From NCBI RefSeq assembly GCF_019800665.1, contig NZ_JAHVKO010000006.1, positions 184,002 through 248,001 on the forward strand: a stretch of DNA of 64,000 nucleotides, read 5' to 3'. How positions within the stretch are numbered: position 1 is the stretch's first letter; each line of letters opens with the position of its first letter. Positions 7,435 through 17,809 of the stretch are shown one piece after another. This DNA comes from Microbulbifer agarilyticus. Its GTDB lineage: Bacteria > Pseudomonadota > Gammaproteobacteria > Pseudomonadales > Cellvibrionaceae. Both the position numbers and the translations under genes were made by a program. Under the pieces are notes generated by a model. It saw only the letters and a list, made by a program, of their open reading frames with translations. It ran no database searches and was not told the DNA's origin.

Positions 7435-10260
7435 TTAACCGAGCATCGGCCCGAGGAAGCGGCCGGTGTGGGAACCCTCTACCTCGGCGACGTCTTCCGG
7501 CGTGCCGGTGGCAATGATCTGGCCGCCACCGGAGCCGCCCTCCGGGCCGAGGTCGACAATCCAGTCTGCGGTCTTCACGACATCCAGGTTGTGCTCGATC
7601 ACCACGATGGTGTTGCCGTGATCGCGCAGTCGGTGCAGTACATCCAGCAGCAGTTGGATATCGGCAAAGTGCAGGCCGGTGGTGGGCTCGTCGAGGATAT
7701 ACAGGGTTTGCCCGGTATCCCGTTTGGAAAGCTCGCGGGAGAGTTTTACCCGCTGCGCTTCACCGCCGGAAAGTGTGGTGGCCGCCTGGCCGAGCTTGAT
7801 ATAGGACAGGCCCACATCCATCAGTGTCTGCAGTTTTTTCGCGATCGACGGAACCGGGTCGAAGAATTCCCGTGCGTCTTCCACGGTCATTTCCAGGACT
7901 TCGTGGATGTTCTTGCCCTTGTACTGCACTTCCAGTGTTTCCCGGTTGTAGCGTTTGCCTTTACAGGTATCGCAGGGCACGTAGATATCCGGCAGGAAGT
8001 GCATTTCCACCTTGATCACTCCGTCACCCTGACACGCTTCGCAGCGGCCGCCTTTGACGTTGAAGCTGAAGCGCCCGGGTTTGTATCCCCGTGAGCGGGC
8101 TTCCTGAGTGCCAGCAAACAATTCGCGGATGGGGGTGAAAATACCGGTATAGGTGGCGGGGTTGGAACGCGGTGTACGGCCGATGGGGCTCTGGTCGATA
8201 TCCACACATTTGTCGAAGTGCTCGAGCCCTTCAATTTTTTTGTGTGGCGACGCTTTGAGGGTGGTGGCCTTGTTCAGCGCGGTAGCAGCCAGCGGATACA
8301 GGGTGGTATTGATCAGCGTGGACTTACCGGAGCCAGAGACTCCGGTGATACAGGTGAACAGGCCCACCGGGATTTCCAGGTTGACCGACTGCAGGTTGTT
8401 GCCGGTGGCACCTTCAATGCGCAGTACGTAATCCGGGTCAAACACATAGCGCTCTTCCGGAATCGCGATCTTCTTCTCACCGGACAGGTATTGCCCGGTA
8501 AGCGAGCGATCACACTCGGCGATTTCCTCCGAGGTGCCCGCAACCACCACTTCGCCGCCGTGTACCCCGGCGCCGGGGCCGATATCCACAATAAAGTCCG
8601 CACTGCGGATGGCGTCTTCATCGTGCTCGACCACGATCACGGTATTACCCAGGTCGCGCAGATGGGTGAGGGTGTTGAGCAGACGTTCGTTGTCGCGCTG
8701 GTGCAGGCCGATGGAGGGCTCGTCGAGGATGTACATCACACCGACGAGGCCGGCGCCGATCTGGCTGGCCAGGCGAATTCGCTGGGCCTCACCACCGGAC
8801 AGGGTTTCGGCACTGCGGTTCAGGGTCAGGTAGTTCAGCCCCACATCCACCAGGAAGCGGAAGCGATCGCGCAACTCCTTGAGGATCTTATCGGCAATCT
8901 CTTTTTGCGCGCCCTTGAATTTCAGTTGGTCGGCAAAGTATTCGAAGGCGTCGCCCACGGGCAGCTCGGTGATCTGCGCCAGGGTGCGGTTATCCACAAA
9001 TACATGCCGGGCTTCACGGCGCAAACGGGTGCCGTGACACTCGGGGCACTTCTGGGTGCTTAGGTACTTGGCCAGTTCCTCGCGCACCGACTGGGATTCG
9101 GTGTCCCGGTAGCGGCGCTGGAAGTTGGGGATAATGCCCTCGAAGGTGTGGCGGCGCACGGTGATATCACCGCGGTCGTTGACGTAGCTGAAGTCGATGT
9201 CAGTGTCGCCACTGCCATTCAGAATCACCGCGCGGTACTTCTTCGTCAGTTTTTTCCACGGCTTGTCCAGGTCGAAGCCGTAGTGCTGCGAGAGGGAATC
9301 GAGCATGTGATAGTAGTAGATATTGCGTCGATCCCAACCGCGAATGGCCCCTTCGGAGATGCTGCTCTCCGGATCGAGGATCACCTTGTCTTCGTCAAAG
9401 AACTGTTTCACGCCGAGGCCGTCACAGCTGGGGCAGGCGCCGGCGGGGTTGTTAAAGGAAAACAGTCGCGGTTCCAGTTCTTCCAGTGAGTAGTCACAGA
9501 TGGGGCAGGCGTGGCGGGCGGAGAACAGGTAGTCGTCGCGGTCGCCATCCATAAAGCTGATCGAGGCGATGCCGTCGGTGAGATTCAGCGCGGTCTCGAA
9601 GGACTCGGCCAGGCGCAGCTGCAGGTCCTCGCGCACCTTGAAACGGTCCACAACTACTTCAATGGTGTGCTTCTTGCGCTTGTCCAGCTTGGGGGTGTCA
9701 TCCAGGTCGCACACGGTGCCGTCGATACGCGCGCGCACAAAACCGTCGCGGCGCAACTGCTCAAACACATGCAGATGCTCACCCTTGCGGTCACGCACCA
9801 CCGGCGCCAGCAGCATGATCTTGGTACCCTCCGGCAGGGCCAGCACGTGATCCACCATCTGGCTGATTGTCTGGGCCTGCAGCGGCACATCGTGGTCCGG
9901 GCAGCGGGGCTCGCCGACACGGGCGAACAGCAGGCGCAGGTAGTCGTATATCTCGGTGATGGTGCCGACGGTGGAGCGCGGGTTGTGGGACGTGGACTTC
10001 TGCTCAATGGAGATCGCCGGCGATAGCCCCTCCACGGTGTCCACATCCGGCTTTTCCATCATTGACAGGAACTGGCGCGCGTAAGTGGACAGGGATTCCA
10101 CGTAGCGGCGCTGCCCCTCGGCATACAGGGTGTCGAAGGCGAGTGAGGACTTACCCGAACCGGACAAGCCGGTAATCACAATAAGTTTGTCGCGGGGAAT
10201 ATCCAGGTCGATATTCTTCAGGTTGTGGGTGCGTGCACCCCTGACATAAATCGTGTCCAC
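7435..10260 (-). CDS. uvrA: UvrABC excinuclease subunit A
   Basis: 941 residues (E. coli 940) when started at the GTG at 10260. That start has AGGA about six bases upstream and gives the family N-terminus (V/M)[15 protein letters not shown]; an in-frame ATG at 10305 would add 15 non-conserved residues. UvrA is the damage-recognition ATPase of nucleotide excision repair. Visible: first Walker [10 protein letters not shown], zinc-finger CPIC and CPSC pairs, second Walker [11 protein letters not shown]-terminal zinc module CEAC/CDTC, and two LSGGEAQR signature motifs. It is divergent from the MFS gene, as in pseudomonads. I found no LexA box in the divergent gap. Confidence 0.97.
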   Translation of the reverse strand: MDTIYVRGARTHNLKNIDLDIPRDKLIVITGLSGSGKSSLAFDTLYAEGQRRYVESLSTYARQFLSMMEKPDVDTVEGLSPAISIEQKSTSHNPRSTVGTITEIYDYLRLLFARVGEPRCPDHDVPLQAQTISQMVDHVLALPEGTKIMLLAPVVRDRKGEHLHVFEQLRRDGFVRARIDGTVCDLDDTPKLDKRKKHTIEVVVDRFKVREDLQLRLAESFETALNLTDGIASISFMDGDRDDYLFSARHACPICDYSLEELEPRLFSFNNPAGACPSCDGLGVKQFFDEDKVILDPESSISEGAIRGWDRRNIYYYHMLDSLSQHYGFDLDKPWKKLTKKYRAVILNGSGDTDIDFSYVNDRGDITVRRHTFEGIIPNFQRRYRDTESQSVREELAKYLSTQKCPECHGTRLRREARHVFVDNRTLAQITELPVGDAFEYFADQLKFKGAQKEIADKILKELRDRFRFLVDVGLNYLTLNRSAETLSGGEAQRIRLASQIGAGLVGVMYILDEPSIGLHQRDNERLLNTLTHLRDLGNTVIVVEHDEDAIRSADFIVDIGPGAGVHGGEVVVAGTSEEIAECDRSLTGQYLSGEKKIAIPEERYVFDPDYVLRIEGATGNNLQSVNLEIPVGLFTCITGVSGSGKSTLINTTLYPLAATALNKATTLKASPHKKIEGLEHFDKCVDIDQSPIGRTPRSNPATYTGIFTPIRELFAGTQEARSRGYKPGRFSFNVKGGRCEACQGDGVIKVEMHFLPDIYVPCDTCKGKRYNRETLEVQYKGKNIHEVLEMTVEDAREFFDPVPSIAKKLQTLMDVGLSYIKLGQAATTLSGGEAQRVKLSRELSKRDTGQTLYILDEPTTGLHFADIQLLLDVLHRLRDHGNTIVVIEHNLDVVKTADWIVDLGPEGGSGGGQIIATGTPEDVAEVEGSHTGRFLGPMLG

Positions 10261-10453
10261 TCGTCTTCCTGTTGCAAAAAGTGTGTGACTCGCGCGTCGG
10301 GCCATGTGTGGCCCGGCGGAAACAAACGGTCAAGTATAATCCCAGGCGCCGACGTGCCAAAATCCGCGTAACGCGATACGCCGAGGGGGATCAATTCCTG
10401 CGGCCCGCACTGGTACAATGCGCCCCGATTTTTCCTGTGTCCGGATTTTTTGC

Positions 10454-11626
10454 ATGAACTCCACCGAACGCCGCGCGCTCGCCGGCCTCGCCTCCCTGTA
10501 TGTGTTCCGCATGCTCGGCCTGTTTATGGTGCTGCCCGTGCTGTCTCTATACGGCAGTGACTATACCGGCAGCACCCCGGCCCTGCTGGGGCTGGCTTTG
10601 GGAGCCTATGGGTTGAGTCAGGCGATCCTGCAGATCCCCCTGGGTGTGCTGAGCGATCGCTGGGGGCGCAAGCCGGTGATATTTCTGGGTTTGGCGGTGT
10701 TCGCGATAGGCAGCGTGGTCGCGGCCACGAGCGAGTCGGTGTACGGCCTGATTGGCGGGCGTATTCTACAGGGCGCCGGTGCCATTGCCGCGGCAACCAT
10801 GGCGCTGGCAGCCGACCTGACCCGGGATGAGAACCGCGGTAAAGCGATGGCAATCATCGGCGCTTCCATTGGTGTGGCCTTCGTGCTGGCAGTCGTGCTC
10901 GGCCCGCTGCTGGCAAACCTGGGTGGCTTGTCCGCAATTTTCTGGCTGACCGCGCTCCTTGCGCTGCTGGGGATACTGTTGGTGTGGCGCCTGGTACCCA
11001 ACCCGCAAGTTCAGGTGCGACGCGGCCCGGTATCGGGCGATTTCGCGCGTGTGCTCAGTAATGCCTCGGTGTGGCGCCTGGTGTGTGGGGTCTTCTTCCT
11101 GCACCTGTTACTGACCGCACTGTTTATCCCCCTGCCGCTATTGCTGGTGGAGCAGCTTCAGTTGCCCAGTGCGGACCACTGGAAGCTCTATGCACCGCTG
11201 TTGCTGGGTACCTTCGTGGTGATGGTGCCGCTGATGCGCTTGGCGGAAAAGCGCCAGCAGGTACCCGCAGCAATGAGACTGGCCCTGTTGGGACTGGTTT
11301 TTGGCGGTGTTGCGTTGATGCCGTCGACCCAGGGGGGCTGGATTGTCGCCTGTCTGGCGCTGTTCTTCCTGGCATTCAACCTGCTCGAGGCACTGCTACC
11401 TGCACAGCTGACCCGGGAAGCGCCGGCCGAGTGCCGTGGTGCAGCTTCCGGCCTTTATGCCACCTGCCAGTTTTTGGGGGCGTTTGCCGGCGGTAGCTTG
11501 GGCGGGCTCCTATATGGCCATGGGGGCGCAGGCAGCGTCGCGACCTTCGTATTGGGGGTGCTGGTGCTCTGGTCGATCAGCTGGTGGCAGCTGCGAAGAA
11601 TCCGCCTGCCGGTTGCCAGTAGCTAA
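10454..11626 (+). CDS. MFS transporter (drug:H+ antiporter-like)
   Basis: 390 residues and about 12 hydrophobic segments. The major-facilitator loop 2-3 signature is clear: GVLSDRWGRKPV near residue 70. The SQAILQIPLG and GRILQGAGAIAAA segments resemble bacterial multidrug/proton antiporters. The substrate cannot be told. The ATG at 10454 (MNSTERRALAG) is preferred over one at 10418, which would add a non-conserved stretch inside the presumed 5' leader. The placement uvrA-MFS-ssb is shared with Pseudomonas. A weak promoter (TCAATT, 17 bases, TACAAT) lies just upstream. Confidence 0.9.
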   Translation: MNSTERRALAGLASLYVFRMLGLFMVLPVLSLYGSDYTGSTPALLGLALGAYGLSQAILQIPLGVLSDRWGRKPVIFLGLAVFAIGSVVAATSESVYGLIGGRILQGAGAIAAATMALAADLTRDENRGKAMAIIGASIGVAFVLAVVLGPLLANLGGLSAIFWLTALLALLGILLVWRLVPNPQVQVRRGPVSGDFARVLSNASVWRLVCGVFFLHLLLTALFIPLPLLLVEQLQLPSADHWKLYAPLLLGTFVVMVPLMRLAEKRQQVPAAMRLALLGLVFGGVALMPSTQGGWIVACLALFFLAFNLLEALLPAQLTREAPAECRGAASGLYATCQFLGAFAGGSLGGLLYGHGGAGSVATFVLGVLVLWSISWWQLRRIRLPVASS

Positions 11627-11705
11627 TTGACACCGCTTAGTCTGAGGCTGGCTCTGTCCCAGTCTCGTACCGGCGGTGACGGCCCTTGCCGAGTATTGTA
11701 TGCTG

Positions 11706-11721
11706 CTGGATATAAATACAC
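11706..11721. promoter_or_regulatory. Degenerate LexA-box-like site upstream of ssb
   Basis: CTGGATATAAATACAC resembles the LexA consensus CTG-N10-CAG with an AT-rich core but has CAC instead of the final CAG. It lies about 115 bases before ssb, a gene under SOS control in E. coli. The mismatch in one half-site keeps confidence low. Confidence 0.3.
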
Positions 11722-11836
11722 CGTTGGCTGCGCCGGGGCTTGCTCTGCCGCAGCTCCGTTGGTTTTCCGACACTATTTTTTATTTTTCTAGAACATGAGA
11801 GTCCCGGTCGTCCCGGGGCGCAGAGAGGAGAGGCGC

Positions 11837-12421
11837 ATGGCTTCCAGAGGCGTGAACAAAGTAATCCTGGTGGGTAACCTGGGCGGTGACCCTGAGACCC
11901 GTTACATGCCGAGCGGTGGTGCCGTAACCAACGTGACCGTGGCCACTTCCGAGACCTGGAAGGACAAGCAGAGCGGTCAGCAGCAGGAGCGTACCGAATG
12001 GCACCGTGTGGTGTTTTTCAATCGCCTCGCTGAAATTGCCGGTGAATACCTGCGCAAGGGCAGCAAGGTTTACCTGGAAGGTTCCCTGCGTACCCGCAAG
12101 TGGCAGGACAAGAACTCCGGCCAGGACCGCTACACTACCGAAATCGTTGCCAGCGAAATGCAGATGCTGGACAGCCGTGGCGAAGGTGGCTACCAGCAGC
12201 AGGGCCAGGGTGGTGGCTTCCAGCAGCAAAACCAGGGCGGTGGTTTCCAGCAGGATCAGGGTGGTTATCAGGACGAATACGCGCAGGGTCGCTCTGCGCC
12301 TTCACCGATGGCACCGTCCAACCAGCAGCAGGGTGGCGGTCAGCCGCAGAATCGCCCCGCAGGTAATCAGCCTCCCGCCGGTGGCTTTGATAACAGCTTC
12401 GACGACGACATTCCGTTCTAA
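11837..12421 (+). CDS. ssb: Single-stranded DNA-binding protein
   Basis: 194 residues. N-terminal OB fold (about 1-110: [16 protein letters not shown], then [13 protein letters not shown] and [13 protein letters not shown]), a Gln/Gly-rich linker containing repeated GGGFQQ-type units, and the acidic tip DDDIPF that docks partner proteins. It coats ssDNA in replication, repair and recombination. The ATG at 11837 follows GAGGAGAGG; an upstream in-frame ATG at 11795 would add 14 residues absent from the family. A LexA-like site lies upstream. Confidence 0.97.
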   Translation: MASRGVNKVILVGNLGGDPETRYMPSGGAVTNVTVATSETWKDKQSGQQQERTEWHRVVFFNRLAEIAGEYLRKGSKVYLEGSLRTRKWQDKNSGQDRYTTEIVASEMQMLDSRGEGGYQQQGQGGGFQQQNQGGGFQQDQGGYQDEYAQGRSAPSPMAPSNQQQGGGQPQNRPAGNQPPAGGFDNSFDDDIPF

Positions 12422-12437
12422 GTTGGCCTGAACCGCC

Positions 12438-13286
12438 ATGCACCACACTGGCTACAAGCCCGATACCGTCGTCGTGATCGGTGCGGGCAACGCAATGGAT
12501 AGCGCCTTGCAAAAGGGCCTGCAAAAGGTCGGGTTCCGGGTGCAATTGCTGAGTGCCGAGCAGTTTATCGAAGGCGGACTCCCGGAGGGCGTGCGCCCGA
12601 TTATCGTCAATGCCGCCAGCTGTGCCGGCGGTATTCGCATGCCCGAGGCCAAGGCAGCGTGTCACGCTCTGCTGAATCAATCGTGCCACGCCATACTGCA
12701 CCTTTCCTCCTACGGGGTCTTCGGCCATGTAGGCAGCCGAAAAATTGATGAGGAAGCCGAGCCCGACCCGCTATCCGAGCGCGGACGTGACTGGTTTGCG
12801 TGCGAGCAAACGCTCACCTCGCTGGATAACGTCAGTATCTTGCGCCTGGGTTGGCAGGTAGACCGCAGCGAGCAGGCGCTACTGGGCCGGGTCATTCGCA
12901 GCCTGCTGGACGGGCGCGCGGTGTCGCTGGACGACGCCAGCTTAGGCAACCCGGTGACCGTGTCCGACCTTGTGCGTGTTGTGGTGGCGATCACCCAGCA
13001 GCTTGCCAGCGGCGCACCGACATCCGGCCTGTATCACTACGGTTCCGCCGATACCTGCACCGCCATGGATTTTGGGCGCGAGGTGGTCGATCGGATGCGC
13101 TCGCTAAACGGGGATGACTTCACCGCGGAGTTGACCGTGCTGGAGCCAGCGGAAAAGGATCGCTCCTATGTGCTGGCCTGTGGTCGCCTGCGGGATGTGT
13201 TCGGTATCCAGCAGCGCAGCTGGCGCCAGGGGCTCACTCGCCAGGTGGAGTTGTGGTTGGAACGATTGCAGAAGCCTGTTTCCTGA
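12438..13286 (+). CDS. Sugar-nucleotide-binding (degenerate SDR/RmlD-like) protein
   Basis: 282 residues with an extended-SDR/dTDP-dehydrorhamnose-reductase-like outline (VVVIGAGNAMDSALQKGLQ, LHLSSYGVFG, ILRLGWQVDRSEQALL, LYHYGSADTCTAMDFGREV). The glycine-rich NAD(P) motif is degraded and the catalytic YxxxK appears to be replaced by a WFACE segment, so enzyme activity is doubtful. It follows ssb by 16 bases and probably shares its transcript. Function unknown; a nucleotide- or sugar-binding role is inference. Confidence 0.75.
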   Translation: MHHTGYKPDTVVVIGAGNAMDSALQKGLQKVGFRVQLLSAEQFIEGGLPEGVRPIIVNAASCAGGIRMPEAKAACHALLNQSCHAILHLSSYGVFGHVGSRKIDEEAEPDPLSERGRDWFACEQTLTSLDNVSILRLGWQVDRSEQALLGRVIRSLLDGRAVSLDDASLGNPVTVSDLVRVVVAITQQLASGAPTSGLYHYGSADTCTAMDFGREVVDRMRSLNGDDFTAELTVLEPAEKDRSYVLACGRLRDVFGIQQRSWRQGLTRQVELWLERLQKPVS

Positions 13287-13314
13287 GTCTGACTTCTAGA
13301 AGCATGCAGAACAA

Positions 13315-13349
13315 AAAAGGGCGAACCGCATAGCGGTTCGCCCTTTTTT
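13315..13349. terminator. Bidirectional terminator between SDR-like gene and fabB
   Basis: GGGCGAACCGC (13319-13329) and GCGGTTCGCCC (13333-13343) form an 11-bp stem with a 3-base loop, flanked by A-run and T-run, so it can serve both convergent genes. Confidence 0.92.
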
Positions 13350-13386
13350 GTTGCGTTGAGGGCCGCGAACGGCCCACGCACAGCGA

Positions 13387-14610
13387 TCAGATCTTGTCGA
13401 ACACCAGGCTGGCGTTGGTACCGCCAAAGCCGAAGGAGTTGGACAGCGCGCGGTTGACCTTAGCCTCGCGCAGTTCCGTGACCAGATCCAGCCCTTCCGC
13501 TGCTTCATCTACTGTCTCTACGTTGGCGGAGGCCGCGATAAAGTCGTTCTGCATCATCAGCAGGGAGTAGATGGCTTCCTGTACGCCGGCAGCACCCAAG
13601 GAGTGACCGGTGAGGGACTTGGTAGAGGCAAACGCCGGCACGTCATTGCCAAATACTTCCTTCATGGCACGCAGCTCCGCGACATCGCCCACCGGTGTAG
13701 AAGTGCCGTGGGTGTTGATGTAGTCCACTTTGCCTTCCAGTCCCTTGCCGTCCATGCCAGCCAGTGCCTGCTGCATGCAGCGTGCCGCACCTTCGCCGCT
13801 CGGGGCTACCATATCGTAACCGTCAGAGGTGGCGCCGTAGCCCACCAGTTCCGCGATGATGTTGGCGCCGCGGGCCTTGGCGTGTTCGTACTCTTCCAGC
13901 ACCAGACAGCCGCCACCGCCGGCAATTACAAAGCCGTCGCGGTCCGCGTCGTAGGGGCGGGATGCGGTGGTAGGGGCATCGTTGTACTTGGAAGACAGGG
14001 CGCCCATGGCGTCAAACAGGTGCGTCAGGCTCCAGGCCAGCTCTTCGCCGCCGCCCGCGAATACCACGTCCTGCTTGCCCATCTGAATCAGTTCTGCGCC
14101 GTTGCCGATACAGTGTGCGGAGGTGGCACAGGCGGAGGAAATGGAGTAGTTCACTCCCTTGATCTTGAATGGCGTGGCCAGACACGCGGATACGGTGCTG
14201 CCCATCACCTGGGGAACCCGGTAAGCGCCCACACGGCGTACACCCTTGGTTTTCAGGATGTTGGCTGCTTCGATGATGGCTGCAGTAGAGGTGCCGCCTG
14301 AGCCCATCACCAACCCGGTGCGCGGGTTGGAGACCTCGGATTCTTCCAGGCCTGCCATGGCGATCGCTTCCGCCATGGAGATATAGGCGTAGGCCGCGGA
14401 GTCACCCATGAAGCGCAGGTGCTTGCGGTCAATGTGCTCTTTAAAGTCGATATCGACCACGCCGGCGATCTGGCTACGCAGGCCCAGCTCTGCGTACTCT
14501 TCCATCGCGCGGATACCGCTGCGACCAGCTTTCAGGGAGGCCAGCACTTCTTGTGTGTTGTTACCGATACAAGAAGTGATACCCATTCCGGTAATGACTA
14601 CGCGGCGCAT
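13387..14610 (-). CDS. fabB: Beta-ketoacyl-ACP synthase I
   Basis: 407 residues (E. coli 406). It elongates acyl-ACP with malonyl-ACP and is required for unsaturated fatty acids. The Cys-His-His triad is visible: [10 protein letters not shown] (Cys near 163), [11 protein letters not shown] and [12 protein letters not shown]. The C-terminal [12 protein letters not shown] is typical of KAS I/II. The ATG at 14610 has GGAG six bases upstream and gives MRRVVITG; an upstream ATG at 14622 has no such site. It lies 76 bases after fabA, forming the classic fabAB operon. Confidence 0.97.
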   Translation of the reverse strand: MRRVVITGMGITSCIGNNTQEVLASLKAGRSGIRAMEEYAELGLRSQIAGVVDIDFKEHIDRKHLRFMGDSAAYAYISMAEAIAMAGLEESEVSNPRTGLVMGSGGTSTAAIIEAANILKTKGVRRVGAYRVPQVMGSTVSACLATPFKIKGVNYSISSACATSAHCIGNGAELIQMGKQDVVFAGGGEELAWSLTHLFDAMGALSSKYNDAPTTASRPYDADRDGFVIAGGGGCLVLEEYEHAKARGANIIAELVGYGATSDGYDMVAPSGEGAARCMQQALAGMDGKGLEGKVDYINTHGTSTPVGDVAELRAMKEVFGNDVPAFASTKSLTGHSLGAAGVQEAIYSLLMMQNDFIAASANVETVDEAAEGLDLVTELREAKVNRALSNSFGFGGTNASLVFDKI

Positions 14611-14686
14611 AGTGATCTCCAATAAAACTTGTAGAGTGAATTGTTATATTTCTATGTGACAGTCACCGGTGTGACTGTCTGCCGTA

Positions 14687-15211
14687 TCAGAAGTCGTCGG
14701 TACGGGTAAACAGGCCTACACGCAGGTCTTTTGCGGTGTAGATTTCACGGCCGTCCACGGACACAGAGCCATTGCCAATACCCATCACCAGCTTGCGCTC
14801 TACCAGGCGGCTCATCTGGATGTGGTAGGTGACCTTCTTGTTGGTCGGCAGAATCTGGCCGGTGAACTTCACTTCGCCACAACCGAGAGCACGGCCGCGG
14901 CCGGGGTTGCCTTTCCATGCCAGGAAGTAACCCAGCAGCTGCCACATGGCGTCGAGGCCAAGACAACCGGGCATTACCGGGTCGCCAGGGAAGTGACAGT
15001 CAAAAAACCACAGGTCTGGAGTGATATCCAATTCGGCGATCAACTCTCCCTTGCCGAATTCACCGCCGTCTTTGGCGATGTGGGTGATGCGGTCTAGCAT
15101 CAGCATGTTGGGAGTCGGCAGCTGCGCGTTGCCCGGCCCGAACATTTCACCGCGGCCACAGGCCAGAAGTTCCTCACGGGTGTAGCTGCTTTTTTGAACG
15201 AAATTACTCAT
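14687..15211 (-). CDS. fabA: 3-hydroxydecanoyl-ACP dehydratase/isomerase
   Basis: 174 residues (E. coli 172). It dehydrates 3-hydroxydecanoyl-ACP and isomerises trans-2 to cis-3-decenoyl-ACP, the branch point to unsaturated fatty acids. The hot-dog active site is visible as [20 protein letters not shown], with its His and Asp. The start ATG at 15211 ([10 protein letters not shown]) follows GGGGA; a longer in-frame start at 15250 adds 13 non-conserved residues. First gene of the fabAB operon. Confidence 0.97.
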   Translation of the reverse strand: MSNFVQKSSYTREELLACGRGEMFGPGNAQLPTPNMLMLDRITHIAKDGGEFGKGELIAELDITPDLWFFDCHFPGDPVMPGCLGLDAMWQLLGYFLAWKGNPGRGRALGCGEVKFTGQILPTNKKVTYHIQMSRLVERKLVMGIGNGSVSVDGREIYTAKDLRVGLFTRTDDF

Positions 15212-15248
15212 TGGGTCCCCATTCTGGGTATTTCTTACACGAGCCGGC

Positions 15249-15303
15249 ATTCTAAGCGCTAAGGATATCTTGTCCAGTCAGTCATAACGCTTTTTGTGAC
15301 TGG
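15249..15303 (-). promoter_or_regulatory. fabAB promoter with overlapping inverted repeat
   Basis: On the minus strand, TGGACA (15271-15276) and TAGAAT (15249-15254) are spaced 16 bases. CCAGTCA (15274-15280) and TGACTGG (15297-15303) form an inverted repeat whose first arm overlaps the -35 box, a plausible operator for a fatty-acid regulator. The regulator cannot be named from sequence. The rest of the 15212-15540 gap shows no genes. Confidence 0.5.
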
Positions 15304-15540
15304 AACTGTCCCAATTAGCCCTTGACCGTCGTTGTTTGGCTCGAAACTCCGGACATCTTGCCAGATTGCCCGCAGAGACCGCTAGTCCTGTGTTGCTGTG
15401 ACGAGGTGTGCCTGAAGACTGTCATCCATTTGTGATAAGTTGCGCGGTCGACGGATGTCCGTGGTTTTGCCATGTTGCTCTTGAAAGTCAGCGTTTCGGC
15501 ACAAGTTACACGGAATCGATTTAATAATGAGGGGCGAGCA

Positions 15541-16377
15541 ATGCTCAAAAAGTGTCTTTTCCCGGTCGCGGGCTACGGTACGCGGTTCCTGCCGGCCACC
15601 AAGGCCATGCCCAAGGAGATGTTGCCGCTGGTCAACAAGCCGCTGGTGCAATATGGCGTAGAGGAAGCCATTGAGGCGGGGCTGACCGAGATCGGTTTTG
15701 TCACCGGCCGCGGCAAGCGTGCGATCGAAGACCATTTCGATACGAATTTTGAGCTGGAACACCAGATTGCCGGCACCGGCAAGGAGCGTTACCTCGATAG
15801 CGTGCGCAAGGTGATCGACACTGCGAGTTTTTCCTACACCCGCCAGGGGGAAATGCGCGGCCTGGGGGATGCGATCCTGCAGGGGCAGCGCCTGGTCGGT
15901 GATGAACCCTTTGCTGTGGTACTGGCGGATGACCTGTGCCTGAACGACGATCTGGGCGTGCTGGGGCAGATGGTGCAACTGTACAAGCAGTTCCGCTGCA
16001 GCATCGTTGCCGTCGAGGAAGTGCCGAAGGAGCAGATCCACAAGTTTGGGGTGATTGCCGGCAATGAAATCAAGCCGGGCCTGTACCAGGTCACCGACAT
16101 GGTGGAAAAGCCCAAGGCGGAAGAGGCCCCCAGCAATATGGCTATTATCGGCCGCTATGTGCTGACGCCGGATATTTTCGACCTGATTCGCGAGACCCCG
16201 CCGGGTAAAAACGGCGAGGTCCAGATTACCGATGCCCTGCTGACCCAAGCCAAACGTGGCTGTGTTCTTGCATATCGATTCAAGGGGCGCCGCTTCGACT
16301 GCGGTTCTGTCGACGGCTTTATCGAAGCCACCAACCATGTTTACCAAAATGTCTATTTGCCAGGGGAGAGTGGCTGA
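15541..16377 (+). CDS. galU: UTP-glucose-1-phosphate uridylyltransferase
   Basis: 278 residues. Makes UDP-glucose from UTP and glucose-1-phosphate for LPS, exopolysaccharide and glycolipid synthesis. The nucleotidyltransferase signature [22 protein letters not shown] starts at residue 6, and the family motifs GLGDAILQG and ADDLC are present. The ATG at 15541 has GAGGGG six bases upstream. It is followed after a single base by the phosphomannomutase gene, so the two form an operon feeding sugar nucleotide synthesis. Confidence 0.96.
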   Translation: MLKKCLFPVAGYGTRFLPATKAMPKEMLPLVNKPLVQYGVEEAIEAGLTEIGFVTGRGKRAIEDHFDTNFELEHQIAGTGKERYLDSVRKVIDTASFSYTRQGEMRGLGDAILQGQRLVGDEPFAVVLADDLCLNDDLGVLGQMVQLYKQFRCSIVAVEEVPKEQIHKFGVIAGNEIKPGLYQVTDMVEKPKAEEAPSNMAIIGRYVLTPDIFDLIRETPPGKNGEVQITDALLTQAKRGCVLAYRFKGRRFDCGSVDGFIEATNHVYQNVYLPGESG

Positions 16378-16378
16378 G

Positions 16379-17728
16379 ATGTCTGAATTAACCTGTTTTA
16401 AAGCCTATGATCTGCGCGGCCGGGTGCCGGACGAGCTGAACACGGATGTCGCTTATCGCGTAGGTCGGGCTTTCGCCCAATTTCTCGACGCCCGTCGCGT
16501 CGTGGTGGGCCACGATATTCGCCTGACTAGTGGCGAGCTGACCGATGCGCTGGCCAATGGCCTGCGCGATGCCGGTGCAGATGTCTACCACATTGGTGAG
16601 TGCGGTACCGAGGAGATCTACTTCTCGACGTTTCACGGGGATTTTGACGGTGGCATTTGCGTGACCGCAAGCCACAACCCCATGGATTACAACGGTATGA
16701 AATTTGTCCGCTCGGGTTCGCGCCCGATCAGCGGCGATACTGGCTTGCTGGATATCAAGAAGCTGGCCGAAGACAATGATTTCGCTGCGGTCGAGACGCG
16801 TGGCGAACTGCACACCTTTGCCCACCGCGACGACTTCGTAAATCACCTGCTCGGCTACGTAGATACTTCTGCGCTGAAACCGTTAAAGCTGGTGGTCAAT
16901 GCGGGTAATGGCGGTGCCGGAGCCGTGGTGGATGCGCTGGCTCCAAGCCTGCCGTTTGAGTTTGTGCGTGTACATCACGAACCCAATGGCAACTTTCCCA
17001 ACGGTATTCCCAACCCGATTTTGCCGGAGAACCGCGAATCGACCGCTGCTGCGGTGCGTGAAAGCGGTGCCGATTTCGGTATTGCCTGGGATGGCGACTT
17101 TGATCGCTGCTTCTTCTTTGATGAAAGTGGCGAGTTTATTGAAGGTTACTATGTCGTTGGCCTGCTGGCCGAGGCGTTCCTGGCTAAACATCCGGGCGCG
17201 AAGGTCGTGCATGATCCGCGACTGACCTGGAACACCGAAGATATCGTGCAGACTGCTGGCGGTACTCCGGTGCAGAGTAAAACCGGCCATGCGTTTATCA
17301 AGGAGCGTATGCGCAAGGAAGACGCCATCTATGGTGGTGAGATGAGTGCTCACCACTATTTCCGCGATTTTGCCTACTGCGACAGCGGCATGATTCCGTG
17401 GCTGCTGGTGGCCGAACTGGTGAGTAGCACCGGAAAGTCTCTGTCCCAGTTGGTGGGTGAGCGCATGGCTGCCTTCCCCTGTAGCGGCGAGATCAACTCC
17501 AAGGTCGAAGATCCCAAGGCGCTGCTGCAAGCGGCGGAAGAAAAATACGCTGTGAACGCGAAAAGTGTGGAGCACGTAGACGGCCTGAGTGTCGCCTTTG
17601 ACGACTGGCGCTTTAACCTGCGTATGTCCAATACCGAGCCAGTTGTGCGACTGAACGTTGAGTCCCGTGGTGATGCGGCGTTGATGAAGGCCAAGACCGA
17701 AGAGTTGTTAACCCTGATTCGCGGTTAA
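16379..17728 (+). CDS. Phosphomannomutase/phosphoglucomutase
   Basis: 449 residues of the alpha-D-phosphohexomutase family (AlgC/ManB type). It interconverts 6- and 1-phosphates of mannose or glucose, supplying GalU and GDP-mannose synthesis. Seen: active phosphoserine in [13 protein letters not shown] (Ser98), metal loop DGDFDRC, sugar-specificity loop GEMSAHHYF and phosphate-binding [12 protein letters not shown] near the C-terminus. The start lies one base after the galU stop, preceded by GGGGAG. Whether it is mono- or bifunctional cannot be decided here. Confidence 0.93.
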   Translation: MSELTCFKAYDLRGRVPDELNTDVAYRVGRAFAQFLDARRVVVGHDIRLTSGELTDALANGLRDAGADVYHIGECGTEEIYFSTFHGDFDGGICVTASHNPMDYNGMKFVRSGSRPISGDTGLLDIKKLAEDNDFAAVETRGELHTFAHRDDFVNHLLGYVDTSALKPLKLVVNAGNGGAGAVVDALAPSLPFEFVRVHHEPNGNFPNGIPNPILPENRESTAAAVRESGADFGIAWDGDFDRCFFFDESGEFIEGYYVVGLLAEAFLAKHPGAKVVHDPRLTWNTEDIVQTAGGTPVQSKTGHAFIKERMRKEDAIYGGEMSAHHYFRDFAYCDSGMIPWLLVAELVSSTGKSLSQLVGERMAAFPCSGEINSKVEDPKALLQAAEEKYAVNAKSVEHVDGLSVAFDDWRFNLRMSNTEPVVRLNVESRGDAALMKAKTEELLTLIRG

Positions 17729-17758
17729 CAGCCTTTTAGTCTTAACGGCTGCAAAATA

Positions 17759-17787
17759 AAAAGCCCCGGAACAATCCGGGGCTTTTT
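17759..17787. terminator. Bidirectional terminator between phosphomannomutase and ispB
   Basis: AAGCCCCGGA (17761-17770) and TCCGGGGCTT (17775-17784) form a perfect 10-bp stem with an ACAA loop and T/A runs on both sides. Confidence 0.93.
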
Positions 17788-17809
17788 TGTTTGGTGCTCG
17801 GTGTGCGTA

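Noticed and set aside
8218..9063. 281-codon plus-strand frame inside uvrA
   Set aside because: Antisense to conserved UvrA sequence; His/Gln/Gly-rich composition typical of a shadow frame.
10261..10453. LexA box between uvrA and the MFS gene
   Set aside because: No CTG-N10-CAG with an AT-rich core was found, although uvrA is SOS-controlled in E. coli.
15382..16347. 321-codon minus-strand frame over galU
   Set aside because: Antisense to galU, no family features.
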